The translations under genes and the position numbers were made by a program. A stretch of 64,000 nucleotides of DNA from Planctomycetaceae bacterium (GTDB lineage Bacteria > Planctomycetota > Planctomycetia > Planctomycetales > Planctomycetaceae): the NCBI GenBank assembly GCA_021732415.1, contig JAKFVC010000047.1:1-64000 (forward strand), in the 5' to 3' direction. Each line of letters opens with the position of its first letter. The first letter of the stretch is position 1. Shown here piece after piece: positions 24,437 to 33,441 of the stretch. The notes below the pieces were generated by a model that did no database searches, was not told the origin of the DNA, and saw nothing but the letters and a program-made list of their open reading frames with translations.

Positions 24437-26800
24437 ATGCGTCATCTTGGAATGCTTGTGCTGGGGATTGTCGCTGTCTTGTGCTGTGGGCCGACGTTGC
24501 GCGCTCAGGAAGCCAAACCGAAGAAGTCGGCTGCGAGTGTCCTGGAAGACGCCCTCAAGGCTGAGCCGCTGAAGTTTGATACCGACATCCAGCCCTTGCT
24601 GAAAAAGTACTGCTACGACTGTCATGGCGATAAGAAGCAACGTGCAGGCCTGAATCTCGAAAAGGCGAAGAACGAGCAAGCCATTCTGGAAGGTCGCAAG
24701 GTGTGGGAGCGGGCCGCGGCCATGATCCGCACGCGCGAAATGCCGCCGGAAAAGAAGAAGCCACAACCGACTCAGGAAGAACGCGATCTGCTGCATCAAT
24801 GGATCACCGACAAGACATCCAAGATTGATTGCACGGGGGCTCACGACCCCGGCCGCGTCACGATTCGCCGACTCAATCGGTTCGAATACAACAACACGAT
24901 CCGCGATCTCGTGGGAGTCAATTTCAAGCCGGCGGCCGACTTTCCGTCGGATGACGTCGGCTACGGGTTTGACAACATTGGCGACGTGCTCTCGTTGCCG
25001 ACTCTGCTGTTTGAAAAATACCTGACCGCTGCAGAGAAAATCACCGATGCGGCGATTGTGGCCGAACCTCTGCAGGGCAACACTCTGGCGTTTACCGGCG
25101 ACAAACTGAGTGGCGGGCAACCGTTTGAGAACGGGTACCAGTTCCTCACGTCCAGCGGCAAGGTGAAGGCTGAGGTCGACCTCCCTGCTGGGGGAAAATA
25201 TGTGGTCCGGATCCGCGCCTTCGAAGGGCATGCCGGGCCGGATTTTGCCAAGCTGGGATTTGAAGTCGACGGCAAGCAACTGCAAAAGTTCGATGTGCAG
25301 GGCACCTCGGATTCGCCGCAGGCGTTTGCCTTGCGTCTGGACTTGGACGCCGGAAAACATGTGATTGCCGGCGAGTTCTTGAATGATTACTACATGCCCA
25401 AGGATCCCGATCCGAAGAATCGCGATCGCAATCTGGGGGTCGCCTCGATCGAGGTCCAGGGTCCGGTTGTCGAACCGGCCAAGAAACCGTTGACCGATCT
25501 GCATCGCAAGATTTTCACCCGCACGCCCAAGCCCGACATGAGCAACGCGGAAGACTGTGCCCGGGCGATCCTCGGAAACTTCGCGCGGCGGGCGTTCCGA
25601 CGCCCCATTGAGCGTGAAGAGCTGGATCGGCTGATCAACCTCAGCCGCAGCGTGATGCTCGAAGGGGAATCGTTTGAGCGGGCGATTGAAGTCGGGATCC
25701 AGGCGATTCTGGTATCGCCACACTTCCTGTTTCGGGTCGAGATCGATGCTGAACCTGACAATCCCCAGGCCATTCATCCGATCAACGAATTCGAACTGGC
25801 GTCACGCCTGAGTTACTTCCTGTGGAGCAGCATGCCGGACGAAGAGCTGTTCCAACTGGCGAGTAAAAACGCTCTCCGCAGCAGCAACACACTCCGCGTG
25901 CAAGTCGAACGAATGTTGAAGGATCCCAAGGCCGGATCGTTCATTGAAAGCTTTTCCGGGCAGTGGCTGCAGACCCGCAACCTGAAGCAGATGACTCCCG
26001 ATCCGAAGCTGTTCCCCACGTTTGACGAAAACCTGCGGGAAGCGATGCGGCGTGAGACCGAGCTGTTCTTCGGTGAGATTGTCCGTGAGAACCACAGCAT
26101 CCTGGACTTGCTGGATGCTGACTTCACCTATGTGAACGAGCAATTGGCCAAGCACTACGGGTTATCCGGCGTGCGCGGCGACAAGTTCCGACGAGTCAAA
26201 CTGGATGGCCAGAAGCGAGCTGGAATCCTGACTCAAGCCAGCATTCTCACCCTGACCAGCAATCCGACCCGCACTTCCCCAGTCAAACGGGGCAAGTGGA
26301 TGTTAGAGAATATTCTGGGAACGCCCCCGCCTCCCCCACCGCCGAATGTCGAAGAATTGAAGAACGACGAAAAATCGGTGTTGAGCGGCAGTTTGCGGCA
26401 GCGCATGGAACAACACCGCGAGAACCCGAGTTGTGCGTCGTGCCACAAGAGCATGGATCCCCTGGGCTTTGGCTTCGAGAACTTTGATGCGATTGGAGCC
26501 TGGCGGACAAAAGACGGCAAATTTGACATCGATCCTGCCGGAGTGCTGCCTTCGGGTGAGTCGTTTAAGACGCCTCAGGAATTACGCGGGATCTTGAAGC
26601 AGAGCCAGGATCAGTTTGCCCGGTGTCTGACTGAGAAGATGCTCACTTATGCCCTGGGCCGCGGTCTGGAATACTACGACAAGTGCGCGGTAGACTCATT
26701 GACTGCGACGTTGGCGAAAGACAACTATCGGATTGGGACTTTGATTCAAGAGATTGTCGCTTCAGACCCATTTCAGAAGCGACGCGGCAAGAAGGATTAG
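24437..26800 (+). CDS. Secreted DUF1592/DUF1588/DUF1585 cytochrome-like protein
   Basis: A 787-residue exported protein with the multi-domain order of planctomycete DUF1592-type cytochromes: signal MRHLGMLVLGIVAVLCCG, a cytochrome c-like domain with CYDCHG near residue 64, a DUF1587 segment (RRLNRFEYNNTIRDLVG), a carbohydrate-binding-like beta region, then DUF1595/1592/1588 (FARRAFRRPIEREELDRLI, ASRLSYFLWSSMPDEELF, RAGILTQASILTLTSNPTRT) with a second CASCHKSMDPLGFGFE, and DUF1585 at the end. These are thought to be periplasmic electron-transfer or polysaccharide-linked proteins; the reaction is unproven. ATG 24437 opens the signal; GGAG lies 11 bases upstream. It forms an operon with the DUF1552 gene. 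Confidence 0.9.
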   Translation: MRHLGMLVLGIVAVLCCGPTLRAQEAKPKKSAASVLEDALKAEPLKFDTDIQPLLKKYCYDCHGDKKQRAGLNLEKAKNEQAILEGRKVWERAAAMIRTREMPPEKKKPQPTQEERDLLHQWITDKTSKIDCTGAHDPGRVTIRRLNRFEYNNTIRDLVGVNFKPAADFPSDDVGYGFDNIGDVLSLPTLLFEKYLTAAEKITDAAIVAEPLQGNTLAFTGDKLSGGQPFENGYQFLTSSGKVKAEVDLPAGGKYVVRIRAFEGHAGPDFAKLGFEVDGKQLQKFDVQGTSDSPQAFALRLDLDAGKHVIAGEFLNDYYMPKDPDPKNRDRNLGVASIEVQGPVVEPAKKPLTDLHRKIFTRTPKPDMSNAEDCARAILGNFARRAFRRPIEREELDRLINLSRSVMLEGESFERAIEVGIQAILVSPHFLFRVEIDAEPDNPQAIHPINEFELASRLSYFLWSSMPDEELFQLASKNALRSSNTLRVQVERMLKDPKAGSFIESFSGQWLQTRNLKQMTPDPKLFPTFDENLREAMRRETELFFGEIVRENHSILDLLDADFTYVNEQLAKHYGLSGVRGDKFRRVKLDGQKRAGILTQASILTLTSNPTRTSPVKRGKWMLENILGTPPPPPPPNVEELKNDEKSVLSGSLRQRMEQHRENPSCASCHKSMDPLGFGFENFDAIGAWRTKDGKFDIDPAGVLPSGESFKTPQELRGILKQSQDQFARCLTEKMLTYALGRGLEYYDKCAVDSLTATLAKDNYRIGTLIQEIVASDPFQKRRGKKD

Positions 26801-26803
26801 ACC

Positions 26804-26867
26804 CCCGTGGCCGACGCTGCTAGCGTCGGTATTGATTGAAACCGACGCTAGCAGCGTCGGCCACGGG
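26804..26867. repeat. GCTAGC-type palindrome inside an operon
   Basis: Arms CCCGTGGCCGACGCTGCTAG... and complement, about 27 bases each, separated by ATTGATTGAA. It begins four bases after the stop of the DUF1592 gene and may modulate expression of the downstream gene. Confidence 0.85.
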
Positions 26868-26904
26868 CAGCGAAAACCGTTGACCAGAAAACTGCAGGTG
26901 TATC

Positions 26905-28257
26905 ATGGGTGCCAACTGGCGAATTTCACGTCGCACGATGCTCAAGGGTCTCGGAACCGCGATCGCATTGCCGTGGATGGAGGCAATGTCGCCCGTCACG
27001 TCCGCGTTCGGCGCGCAGGCCGGTGTCGCCCCGAAGCGTATGGCGTTCCTCTACGCCCCCAACGGGATGAACATGGCCGACTGGACTCCCAAGCAGGAGG
27101 GAGCCAGCTATGAACTGCCGGAGATCCTGACAGCGTTTAAGGATTTCAAAGACGACATGCTGGTCCTGAGCGGCCTGACTTGCGATAAGGCCCGTGCGAA
27201 TGGCGATGGTGCCGGTGATCATGCCCGCGCGCTGTCGGCGTTCTTGACGTGTGCGCAGCCGCGGAAGACGCACGGGGCCGACATCAAGGTCGGGATCTCG
27301 GTCGATCAGGTCGCGGCTCAGCATGTCGGCAAGCACACCAAGTTTGCTTCATTGGAAATCGGCTGCGATGTCGGTGCCCAGGCGGGTAATTGCGACTCGG
27401 GTTATAGCTGCGCCTACTCGGGCAATATCGCCTGGCGCAATGAGTCGTCTCCCGTCGCGAAAGAGATCAATCCGAAGTCGGTCTTCGAGCGTCTGTTTGG
27501 CGACTCGGCCCAACCGGCGAAAGTTGTGGCTCAAGCCAATGAACGCAGCTTCCGCACGAGCGTGCTGGATCTCGTCCTGGATGATGCTCACCGGCTCCAG
27601 AAGAAGCTGGGATTTGCCGATCGCCGGAAGCTCGACGAATACCTGAATTCCGTTCGCGAGATCGAAGAACGGCTGCGTCGCACGCAATTCACCACGACGG
27701 TGCAGGGGATCGACAATGTCGCGGTCCCTAAGGGAATCCCGAAGAGTTATTCCGAGCACATCGAGTTGATGTCGGATATGCTCGCGCTGGCGTTTCAGAC
27801 CGATACCACGCGGATTGCCACTTTCGTTCACGCCAATGAAGGGAGCGGACGCAGCTATCCGTTCATCGATGTTCCCGAAGGACATCACGATCTGTCGCAC
27901 CACGGGAATGACGAAGGCAAGAAGCAGAAGATCAAGAAGATCAATATCTTCCACGCCCAGCGAGTCGCCTCGCTGCTGGAAAAACTGAAGAAGGTCAAGG
28001 AAGGGAACGGCACGTTGCTCGATAACACGATGCTCGTGTACGGCAGCGGTATTGGCGACGGGAATGCTCATAATCATGACAATCTGCCCGTTTTGCTGTT
28101 CGGGAAGGGTGGCGGCACGATTTCGTCCGGCCGTCACGTCCGCTATGAGAAGGAGACTCCGATTGCGAATCTCTATCTCGCGTTGCTGGATCGGCTAGGG
28201 GTTTCCACTGAAAAGCTGGGTGATAGCACCGGCAAGCTGTTGAATCTCGACACTTGA
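26905..28257 (+). CDS. DUF1552 family protein, Tat-like signal
   Basis: A 450-residue DUF1552 protein, a family related to DUF1501 and regularly encoded directly after DUF1592-type cytochromes. The N-terminus RISRRTMLKGLGTAIALPWM is a twin-arginine signal. Family blocks are RMAFLYAPNGMNMADWTP, LVLSGLTCDKARANGDGAGD, FASLEIGCDVGAQAGNCDSG, RIATFVHANEGSGRSYPFID, HHDLSHHG and MLVYGSGIGDGNAHNHDNLP. Exported in folded form, probably a partner of the DUF1592 protein. The intergenic stretch of 104 bases contains the palindrome 26804-26867. Confidence 0.92.
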   Translation: MGANWRISRRTMLKGLGTAIALPWMEAMSPVTSAFGAQAGVAPKRMAFLYAPNGMNMADWTPKQEGASYELPEILTAFKDFKDDMLVLSGLTCDKARANGDGAGDHARALSAFLTCAQPRKTHGADIKVGISVDQVAAQHVGKHTKFASLEIGCDVGAQAGNCDSGYSCAYSGNIAWRNESSPVAKEINPKSVFERLFGDSAQPAKVVAQANERSFRTSVLDLVLDDAHRLQKKLGFADRRKLDEYLNSVREIEERLRRTQFTTTVQGIDNVAVPKGIPKSYSEHIELMSDMLALAFQTDTTRIATFVHANEGSGRSYPFIDVPEGHHDLSHHGNDEGKKQKIKKINIFHAQRVASLLEKLKKVKEGNGTLLDNTMLVYGSGIGDGNAHNHDNLPVLLFGKGGGTISSGRHVRYEKETPIANLYLALLDRLGVSTEKLGDSTGKLLNLDT

Positions 28258-28321
28258 GCGGTGCTGTTCCGGTTGGGAATTTTACTCGGAACGAATTCTG
28301 AATCTGCAGTCGAACGCAGCC

Positions 28322-28346
28322 CGGCGAACATCCGTCGCCGTTTTTT
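28322..28346 (+). terminator. Intrinsic terminator of the DUF1592-DUF1552 operon
   Basis: CGGCGA-ACATCCG-TCGCCG followed by TTTTTT, 65 bases after the DUF1552 stop. The rest of the gap to 28654 shows no other feature. Confidence 0.75.
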
Positions 28347-28654
28347 GTGATACTGTTTACTGCCGCACGATCAGTTATGATTGGCCACTGTGAACTGTTG
28401 ACCAAAAGGACTTTGTTCATTTCTGGCAAAAATGCCGATAACTCTGTCGCCAGTGGCAGAGAAATGTCGTTATTAGCCCGCTGACAAAGATCTCCAGCAA
28501 TCGCGAGGAAAATCACGCGCATGCTGCGCGGTCGCAGTGGGCCGCCGTATTCGACTTTTTCCGGAAGATTCGTACGTCCATTTTCCAGTGACGACTTCGA
28601 CCCTGCCAACCCGGAAATACTGGGAAGTCTGGGCTGGATACCAAGCAATTGCCG

Positions 28655-29284
28655 ATGCCTTCCATAGACGACGTCCAATTTGACACCACCGACTGGGAAC
28701 CGCGGTCGGAAACCGCGGAGAACCGCCGGAAGTGGGTGAACGCATGGAGTGACGTCCTGTCGATTCGGTTCAACGCGGCCGCACCACAGATGCCCAGCCT
28801 GTTCCGCCTGCAGGCCCTGAAGGATTTTCACACGCTGCAGCTCCAGGCGGCGGGCGGAACCATCCTGTCGTTGGATCTGCTGCAGGTCAAAGGGGTCTCC
28901 GTCGGGAAGCTGCTGTTCAAAACCATGCAGCCTGAAGGAGGCTGGGGCTACGTGGCGATGCTGATTCTGCCCTACCGCGACTTCAGCTATTCGATCCGCA
29001 TCCAGACCTTGGAGCGAGCGGGCGATGAGGCTCGCGGACAATATGTCTGGACCTGGCTGCACGAATCGCAGCCAGAAGAAGCCGACCGCCAGGCCCTGTG
29101 GTTTGGACTCGAGACAGCCCCGGCTGATCCCCACGTCGCACGGCACTGCATGGCCGACGAAGACCGCTGGGATGCGCAATTCCCAGACCATCCGTTATCG
29201 CGTCTGCGCACTGAGCTAAGCCGCCTGATCCCCACGCTAGTCGTCAGCCGCGACGTCAAAAACAGCGCCCCGCATCGCGGATAG
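28655..29284 (+). CDS. Conserved-type hypothetical protein
   Basis: A 209-residue acidic cytoplasmic protein without a signal peptide that I do not recognise. It begins MPSIDDVQFDTTDWEPRSE and has mixed alpha/beta character, with hydrophobic stretches GYVAMLILPYRDFSYSIRIQ and WTWLHESQPEEADRQALWFG. No metal-binding, nucleotide-binding or catalytic motif stands out. Its codon use looks like its neighbours and there is no competing frame, so it is likely real. ATG 28655 is preferred to TTG 28649. The gene is isolated: a terminator lies upstream and a large palindrome directly follows the stop. Confidence 0.6.
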   Translation: MPSIDDVQFDTTDWEPRSETAENRRKWVNAWSDVLSIRFNAAAPQMPSLFRLQALKDFHTLQLQAAGGTILSLDLLQVKGVSVGKLLFKTMQPEGGWGYVAMLILPYRDFSYSIRIQTLERAGDEARGQYVWTWLHESQPEEADRQALWFGLETAPADPHVARHCMADEDRWDAQFPDHPLSRLRTELSRLIPTLVVSRDVKNSAPHRG

Positions 29285-29290
29285 CGGTCT

Positions 29291-29423
29291 TGGGAGGGCG
29301 AGGCTCCCGCCGAGCCTGAAGCGACCGTCAGGTCGGAGTCCGCCGGAGGCAATCTAGGTGGATGCGTCCGGCGGACGCCGAGCTAAAGCTCGTCTTAGGC
29401 TCGGCGGGAGCCTCGCCCTCCCG
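29291..29423. repeat. Large palindromic element, family 1, copy 5
   Basis: Same orientation as 1690-1818 (left hairpin GACCGTCAGGTC, right GAGCTAAAGCTC). It starts seven bases after the stop codon of the unknown gene. Confidence 0.9.
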
Positions 29424-29459
29424 TCTTTTGAGCTCATATTTTTGGCTTGAGTTGTGACA

Positions 29460-31148
29460 CTATGGCTTATCTTCGCCATCACGCGTACTGAGCGCATCCA
29501 AGACCTTCGCGTCCGTGTTGTTCGGCAGGAATCGGACTGATCCGTCCGCCATCAGAAACATCGCACCCGTGTGTCGCGAGTTGCCGAAGCCCTGCTGGTC
29601 GCGATTCAAACCCTTCCCAATCAGCCGCCAGTTATGAGGCTCACCCCAGGCGGGATAGCTGATCGAGACCTCACCCGCGATCATCGTATTCGATAAGCCA
29701 TCAATGACGTCCTCGCGGGTGGTCTCGCTGTTGACATCAAAAATCCCCGCATGAGCCACGCTGCCATCGGGCTGGCTGAGCAGTCCGCCGACTCCCGCGA
29801 AATGGGCCGGACCGTACTTGCCCTGAATCAAGGCCATCGGACCACCCGCTGCCAGGAACGCGGGGATGGATTGACTCATCGCCGGCAGATTCGCCGGATC
29901 CGAATACGACTTGCTCAGATCGATCTGCTTGAATACCACTTGCCCGTCGGGCAGATGGGGCAGTATCAAGGTCATCCAGCCCTGCCGCGGTTCCAGTTCC
30001 GGCCCACCGGGAATTTCTTTGAACAGGCCGCCAGCGGGATAGCGGTGATACAGTTGAGAATACGCTTCGGTGGCCATGCTGATTTGCTGCAGATGCCCGC
30101 CCGTGTAGGAATTGCTCCAGTGACCGTAGATGTCCAGCGGCGAGTAAATCAGCGGGCCAGAAAACATCGCCAGCAAGCCCGCGGCCATGCCCAGATAGGC
30201 CAGGATCAGTTCCTTCCCCTTATGTCCGGCGCGCTGCAATTCTCCCTGCGCCAGAAAACCCAGCAGTAAGGCACCGAAGCCGAACACCGAGGCGGGAATG
30301 CGACTCCAGATCGCGGGATAAATGGCGATCAGAGAAATCGGCAGCGACAAGGCCCCCAGGATCACGCTCCACAGGGCGGTCCTCGAGCGGCCGACTCGGG
30401 CGAATGAAAATCGAGCCGGCGGTTCCATCGGGATGGCCCCGATCACCTCGTCGGGCAGCGTCTCTGCCGGCTTGGAATTGAACGGTGAAGGGATCCCCCG
30501 GACCTTCGATTTCGACCGCGATTCCGGCTGCGGCGTCTCCCGTTCGTAATCGTCATCTGCGGCCTCATAGTCATCGGCCGGCTCGTCGACAATTTCCACT
30601 TCCGGCTCGGCCAACTGACGCAACCGCCGGTCGATTTTTTTCTGAGGGGTCTCCTGATCATCGTCAGTCGGCTCATCGACAATCTCGACCTCGAGGTCCT
30701 GCTCTTCCATCTGTCGCAAACGCCTGTCGACGCGTTTGGCGGGAGCTCGATCAGCTGGTCCATCGACGATTTCGTCATCAACAAGTTCGACTTCGGGTTC
30801 TGCGTCCGCCATCTGGCGCAACCGCTTGTCGATCGGCTTAACCGGTGCCTCGGCGATGGGACTTTCGGCAGCATCCACCTCGTCGGAATGGTGCATCAAA
30901 GCCCAGAGGCTTTTGCCCTTCGACGGACTAGAAGGAGGCGGTTCGGCAACGGGATCAGCAGAAGCCTCTGGCGCTGGGCTGGCAGATGGGGCACTGGCGG
31001 AGGGCTCAGAACTTGTTGTAGCCTGACTCTCTGAGTCGGGATGAATTGAACCGGGCGCGGGATTCTCTTCCGGGCTCTTCTGGCCCATCAGTTCCCAGAG
31101 ACTCTTGCGTGGCCCAGTTTCGGTCATGTCTGTCCCTGAAGGGTCCAC
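29460..31148 (-). CDS. DUF1559-like membrane protein with repeated acidic N-terminus
   Basis: A 562-residue protein. The N-terminal half is cytosolic-looking and repetitive: KSLWELM and KSLWALM (residues about 15 and 78), then three units DKRLRQMADAEPEVELVDDE, DRRLRQMEEQDLEVEIVDEP and DRRLRQLAEPEVEIVDEPAD (residues about 107-200). Two or three membrane helices follow (LWSVILGALSLPISLIAIYP, VFGFGALLLGFLA, LAYLGMAAGLLAMFSGPLIY). The C-terminal 200 residues match the DUF1559 domain of planctomycete pseudopilin-like proteins, ending in MFLMADGSVRFLP. Codons for residues 37-44 are supplied by an inserted copy of the GTAGCC repeat (31018-31040). It lies 77 bases after the ABC permease gene, likely one operon. 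Confidence 0.8.
   Translation of the reverse strand: MDPSGTDMTETGPRKSLWELMGQKSPEENPAPGSIHPDSESQATTSSEPSASAPSASPAPEASADPVAEPPPSSPSKGKSLWALMHHSDEVDAAESPIAEAPVKPIDKRLRQMADAEPEVELVDDEIVDGPADRAPAKRVDRRLRQMEEQDLEVEIVDEPTDDDQETPQKKIDRRLRQLAEPEVEIVDEPADDYEAADDDYERETPQPESRSKSKVRGIPSPFNSKPAETLPDEVIGAIPMEPPARFSFARVGRSRTALWSVILGALSLPISLIAIYPAIWSRIPASVFGFGALLLGFLAQGELQRAGHKGKELILAYLGMAAGLLAMFSGPLIYSPLDIYGHWSNSYTGGHLQQISMATEAYSQLYHRYPAGGLFKEIPGGPELEPRQGWMTLILPHLPDGQVVFKQIDLSKSYSDPANLPAMSQSIPAFLAAGGPMALIQGKYGPAHFAGVGGLLSQPDGSVAHAGIFDVNSETTREDVIDGLSNTMIAGEVSISYPAWGEPHNWRLIGKGLNRDQQGFGNSRHTGAMFLMADGSVRFLPNNTDAKVLDALSTRDGEDKP
31018..31040. repeat. Short hairpin repeat inside a coding sequence
   Basis: The 23-base repeat seen between genes elsewhere lies in frame within the DUF1559-like gene. 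In this phase it encodes PDSESQAT and avoids its own TAG triplets. Confidence 0.85.
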
Positions 31149-31149
31149 G

Positions 31150-31200
31150 TGGCAGACGCTGCTAGCGTCTGCATTCCGACGCTGGCAGCGTTGGCCACGA
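31150..31200. repeat. GCTAGC-type palindrome between operon genes
   Basis: GTGGCAGACGCTGCTAGCGTC and a diverged complement GACGCTGGCAGCGTTGGCCAC, the same type as 26804-26867. It ends upstream of the DUF1559-like start. Confidence 0.7.
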
Positions 31201-31225
31201 GGCCGCAGACCTTAAGTAAAACGCT

Positions 31226-32977
31226 CTAACCACGATCTCCGCTGGTTCTGCCCAATGCGACATCGAATTCGCTGACAGCGGGAATCAACATGGCCAGCGT
31301 CGTAAATCCGTAGGTTGCAGTCAACACCAGCCAGACTCCCAACGTTTCATGCAGCAAGTAGCCCGTGATCACGTAGAACGTAAAGAACGGCAAAATGAAC
31401 GCCGACATCGTCAATGCCGGCGACGGATTCTTGTGTGTCAACGACGCCGACAGGCCGATCGCCCCCCCTAAAATGAACACCAGGAAACTCGGCAATTGCA
31501 GCCAGAACGACGACCGGGCCTCCAGAATCAACATCATACAGATGAAGATCCCCAGGAACAGGAAGAACATCGTTCCCAGGCTGTTGGCAATCGCCGAACG
31601 CGAACTGTCAAACGAAATTCCCCCGTGCAAGCCTAGCATGCCTGCAAACACGACGAGGACCAGAAAACCGAGACTCACATACACAAAGTCCTCCAGAGTC
31701 AGCGTGCCCTGGACCAGGAATGAAATCACCAGCAACAACGGCAGAACGATGACTTCCTTGGTATTCCAGAAGATGCCCCCCAGCTTGCCGTAGATAAACT
31801 CCTTGGCCGTAATGTCGGTGACCAGCAACAATTCCAGCGTTTTGGCATCGCGTTCTGTGGTGAATGATGTGACAGCCTGAGCATTGATGAGCATCAGGCT
31901 GAGCAGCGCAACACCTACAAACGCGAAGCCCGCCGGAGAAATCATCCCCAGGATCAGTTCGTCAGTCGGAGCCTGCGATGCAAACCAGGCAGCGGCCAGG
32001 AATGCGACCAGATAGGCCAACTTGATGACAAACACCTTGCGGCCATAGGCACTGGTGCAGATCTCTCGCCAGATGATCGGATTGTGCCACACCTTGCGTG
32101 TATAGGCCTTGCGATGAGCATCCGAAACACCCTCGGGAGCGGTCGGCTGCGACCGCTGATCAGAGGGATTCCAAACCCGCAACCGAGCAATCGTAAATGC
32201 CGACAAAGCGGCCGCCAGGCCCAGCATCGCCAGGACGTAGCTCAACGGATGAGATGCGACTCCAGCCGACTGACTGACTGTCGCCAGCGGATCGATTACG
32301 AGCAACAGCCCACGCAACGGGTTCGCCAGCGTCAACCATTCACCAGCGAGACTCTGCGGACCGAGGACTGCACGCAGCGTCTCGATCAAACCGACAAACA
32401 ACACCAGACCTAATACGCTATAAGCGAGAGTCTGAAACGTCTTCTCGCGCCAGAAGGCAATCAACGTCCCCCAACTGCCGGCCGCCAAAGCCGCGGCGGC
32501 GGTCACAGCCAGCGACCAACCGATCTGCTGGATTTCGACTCCGCCCAAAAGCGAAGTCAGCGCAAATGCCGGCAACGAAACAGCGAGTAAGACGCCCACG
32601 ATCAACAGGCTTGCGGTGAGTTTTCCCAAGACCAATTCGCGATTACGCAAATCGGTCATCAGCAACAGAATCAAGGTCTTGCGGTCTTTTTCCTGGGCAA
32701 TATTGCCCGCCGCGAACAGCAGCGAAAAGAAGACAACCAGCGTCAACTGCAACAGCGAAAAGACCTGAAAACAGATCGCGCCAAAACGTGCCAGATCGCC
32801 CAGATGGCGTTCCTGCTGCCAGCCGAACGTGACTTGCCCGAGCGTATACATCAACACAAACAACGCCGCGACATAGCCGGCACGAGCCGCAAAATGTTGG
32901 ATCTGTCGCGGAGCAGTGAGGGCCTCGCGGCTGAAGATGGGACCGACAACAAACACAGGGATTTCCTTTTCGCTCAC
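31226..32977 (-). CDS. ABC-2 type permease, duplicated halves
   Basis: A 583-residue polytopic membrane protein with about twelve helices, the permease part of an ABC-2 exporter. Two halves each contain the coupling sequence of this family: NIAQEKDRKTLILLLMTDLR near residue 90 and TTERDAKTLELLLVTDITAK near residue 375. The linker between them (residues about 270-310) is hydrophilic. No Walker motifs are present, so an ATPase encoded elsewhere is needed. Relatives in planctomycetes are linked to gliding-type or export systems, but the cargo is unknown. It is the first gene of a probable two-gene unit with the DUF1559-like gene. Confidence 0.85.
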   Translation of the reverse strand: MSEKEIPVFVVGPIFSREALTAPRQIQHFAARAGYVAALFVLMYTLGQVTFGWQQERHLGDLARFGAICFQVFSLLQLTLVVFFSLLFAAGNIAQEKDRKTLILLLMTDLRNRELVLGKLTASLLIVGVLLAVSLPAFALTSLLGGVEIQQIGWSLAVTAAAALAAGSWGTLIAFWREKTFQTLAYSVLGLVLFVGLIETLRAVLGPQSLAGEWLTLANPLRGLLLVIDPLATVSQSAGVASHPLSYVLAMLGLAAALSAFTIARLRVWNPSDQRSQPTAPEGVSDAHRKAYTRKVWHNPIIWREICTSAYGRKVFVIKLAYLVAFLAAAWFASQAPTDELILGMISPAGFAFVGVALLSLMLINAQAVTSFTTERDAKTLELLLVTDITAKEFIYGKLGGIFWNTKEVIVLPLLLVISFLVQGTLTLEDFVYVSLGFLVLVVFAGMLGLHGGISFDSSRSAIANSLGTMFFLFLGIFICMMLILEARSSFWLQLPSFLVFILGGAIGLSASLTHKNPSPALTMSAFILPFFTFYVITGYLLHETLGVWLVLTATYGFTTLAMLIPAVSEFDVALGRTSGDRG

Positions 32978-33113
32978 CTAACGTAGTTTCCTGCAACGCA
33001 GTTTCCGGGTGACGGAATGCTCTACGTCATTGGCCTGAAAAGAGTTGGTGAATTTTCACTTCAGGTTATCCCGATCGCGAAGGTCTCGCAACTCCGGGAG
33101 GAGGAAGAGCGTG

Positions 33114-33323
33114 TCGTGGGACGGGTCTCCAGGCCCGTCCGTCCGCTCTTGGCTGACAGAGATTTCACCACGGAGACACGGAGATCAGAATTGAGATTTC
33201 TCAGTGTTCTCCGTGTCTCCGTGGTGAATCTGATCCCTTGAATTAGTCAGTATTGGATTCATCGAACATTGCTTGGTGACAGTCAAAGCGATGGACGGAC
33301 GGGCCTGGAGACCCGTCCCACGA
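33114..33323. repeat. Nested palindrome, GGGACGGGTCTCC outer arms
   Basis: Perfect 30-base outer arms at 33114-33143 and 33294-33323. The loop contains a second palindrome at 33164-33238 with perfect 20-base arms, TTCACCACGGAGACACGGAG and its complement, a repeat type known from many bacteria. The rest of 32978-33441 holds only the bioB start region. Confidence 0.92.
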
Positions 33324-33441
33324 TACCTTGCACGATACACGCGATCCCAAATTTGTGAACCCCCACTCGACCATCCGAGCCCCCCCGGCTAAACTACTGG
33401 CCCGATTGTGAATCTGGTGTGAATCAAGGAACGAGTTTTCT

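Noticed and set aside
24248-25777. 509-codon frame on the minus strand
   Set aside because: Antisense to the DUF1592 gene, which has clear domains and heme motifs.
27995-29191. 398-codon frame on the minus strand
   Set aside because: Spans the 3' end of the DUF1552 gene, a terminator and the unknown gene; not protein-like.
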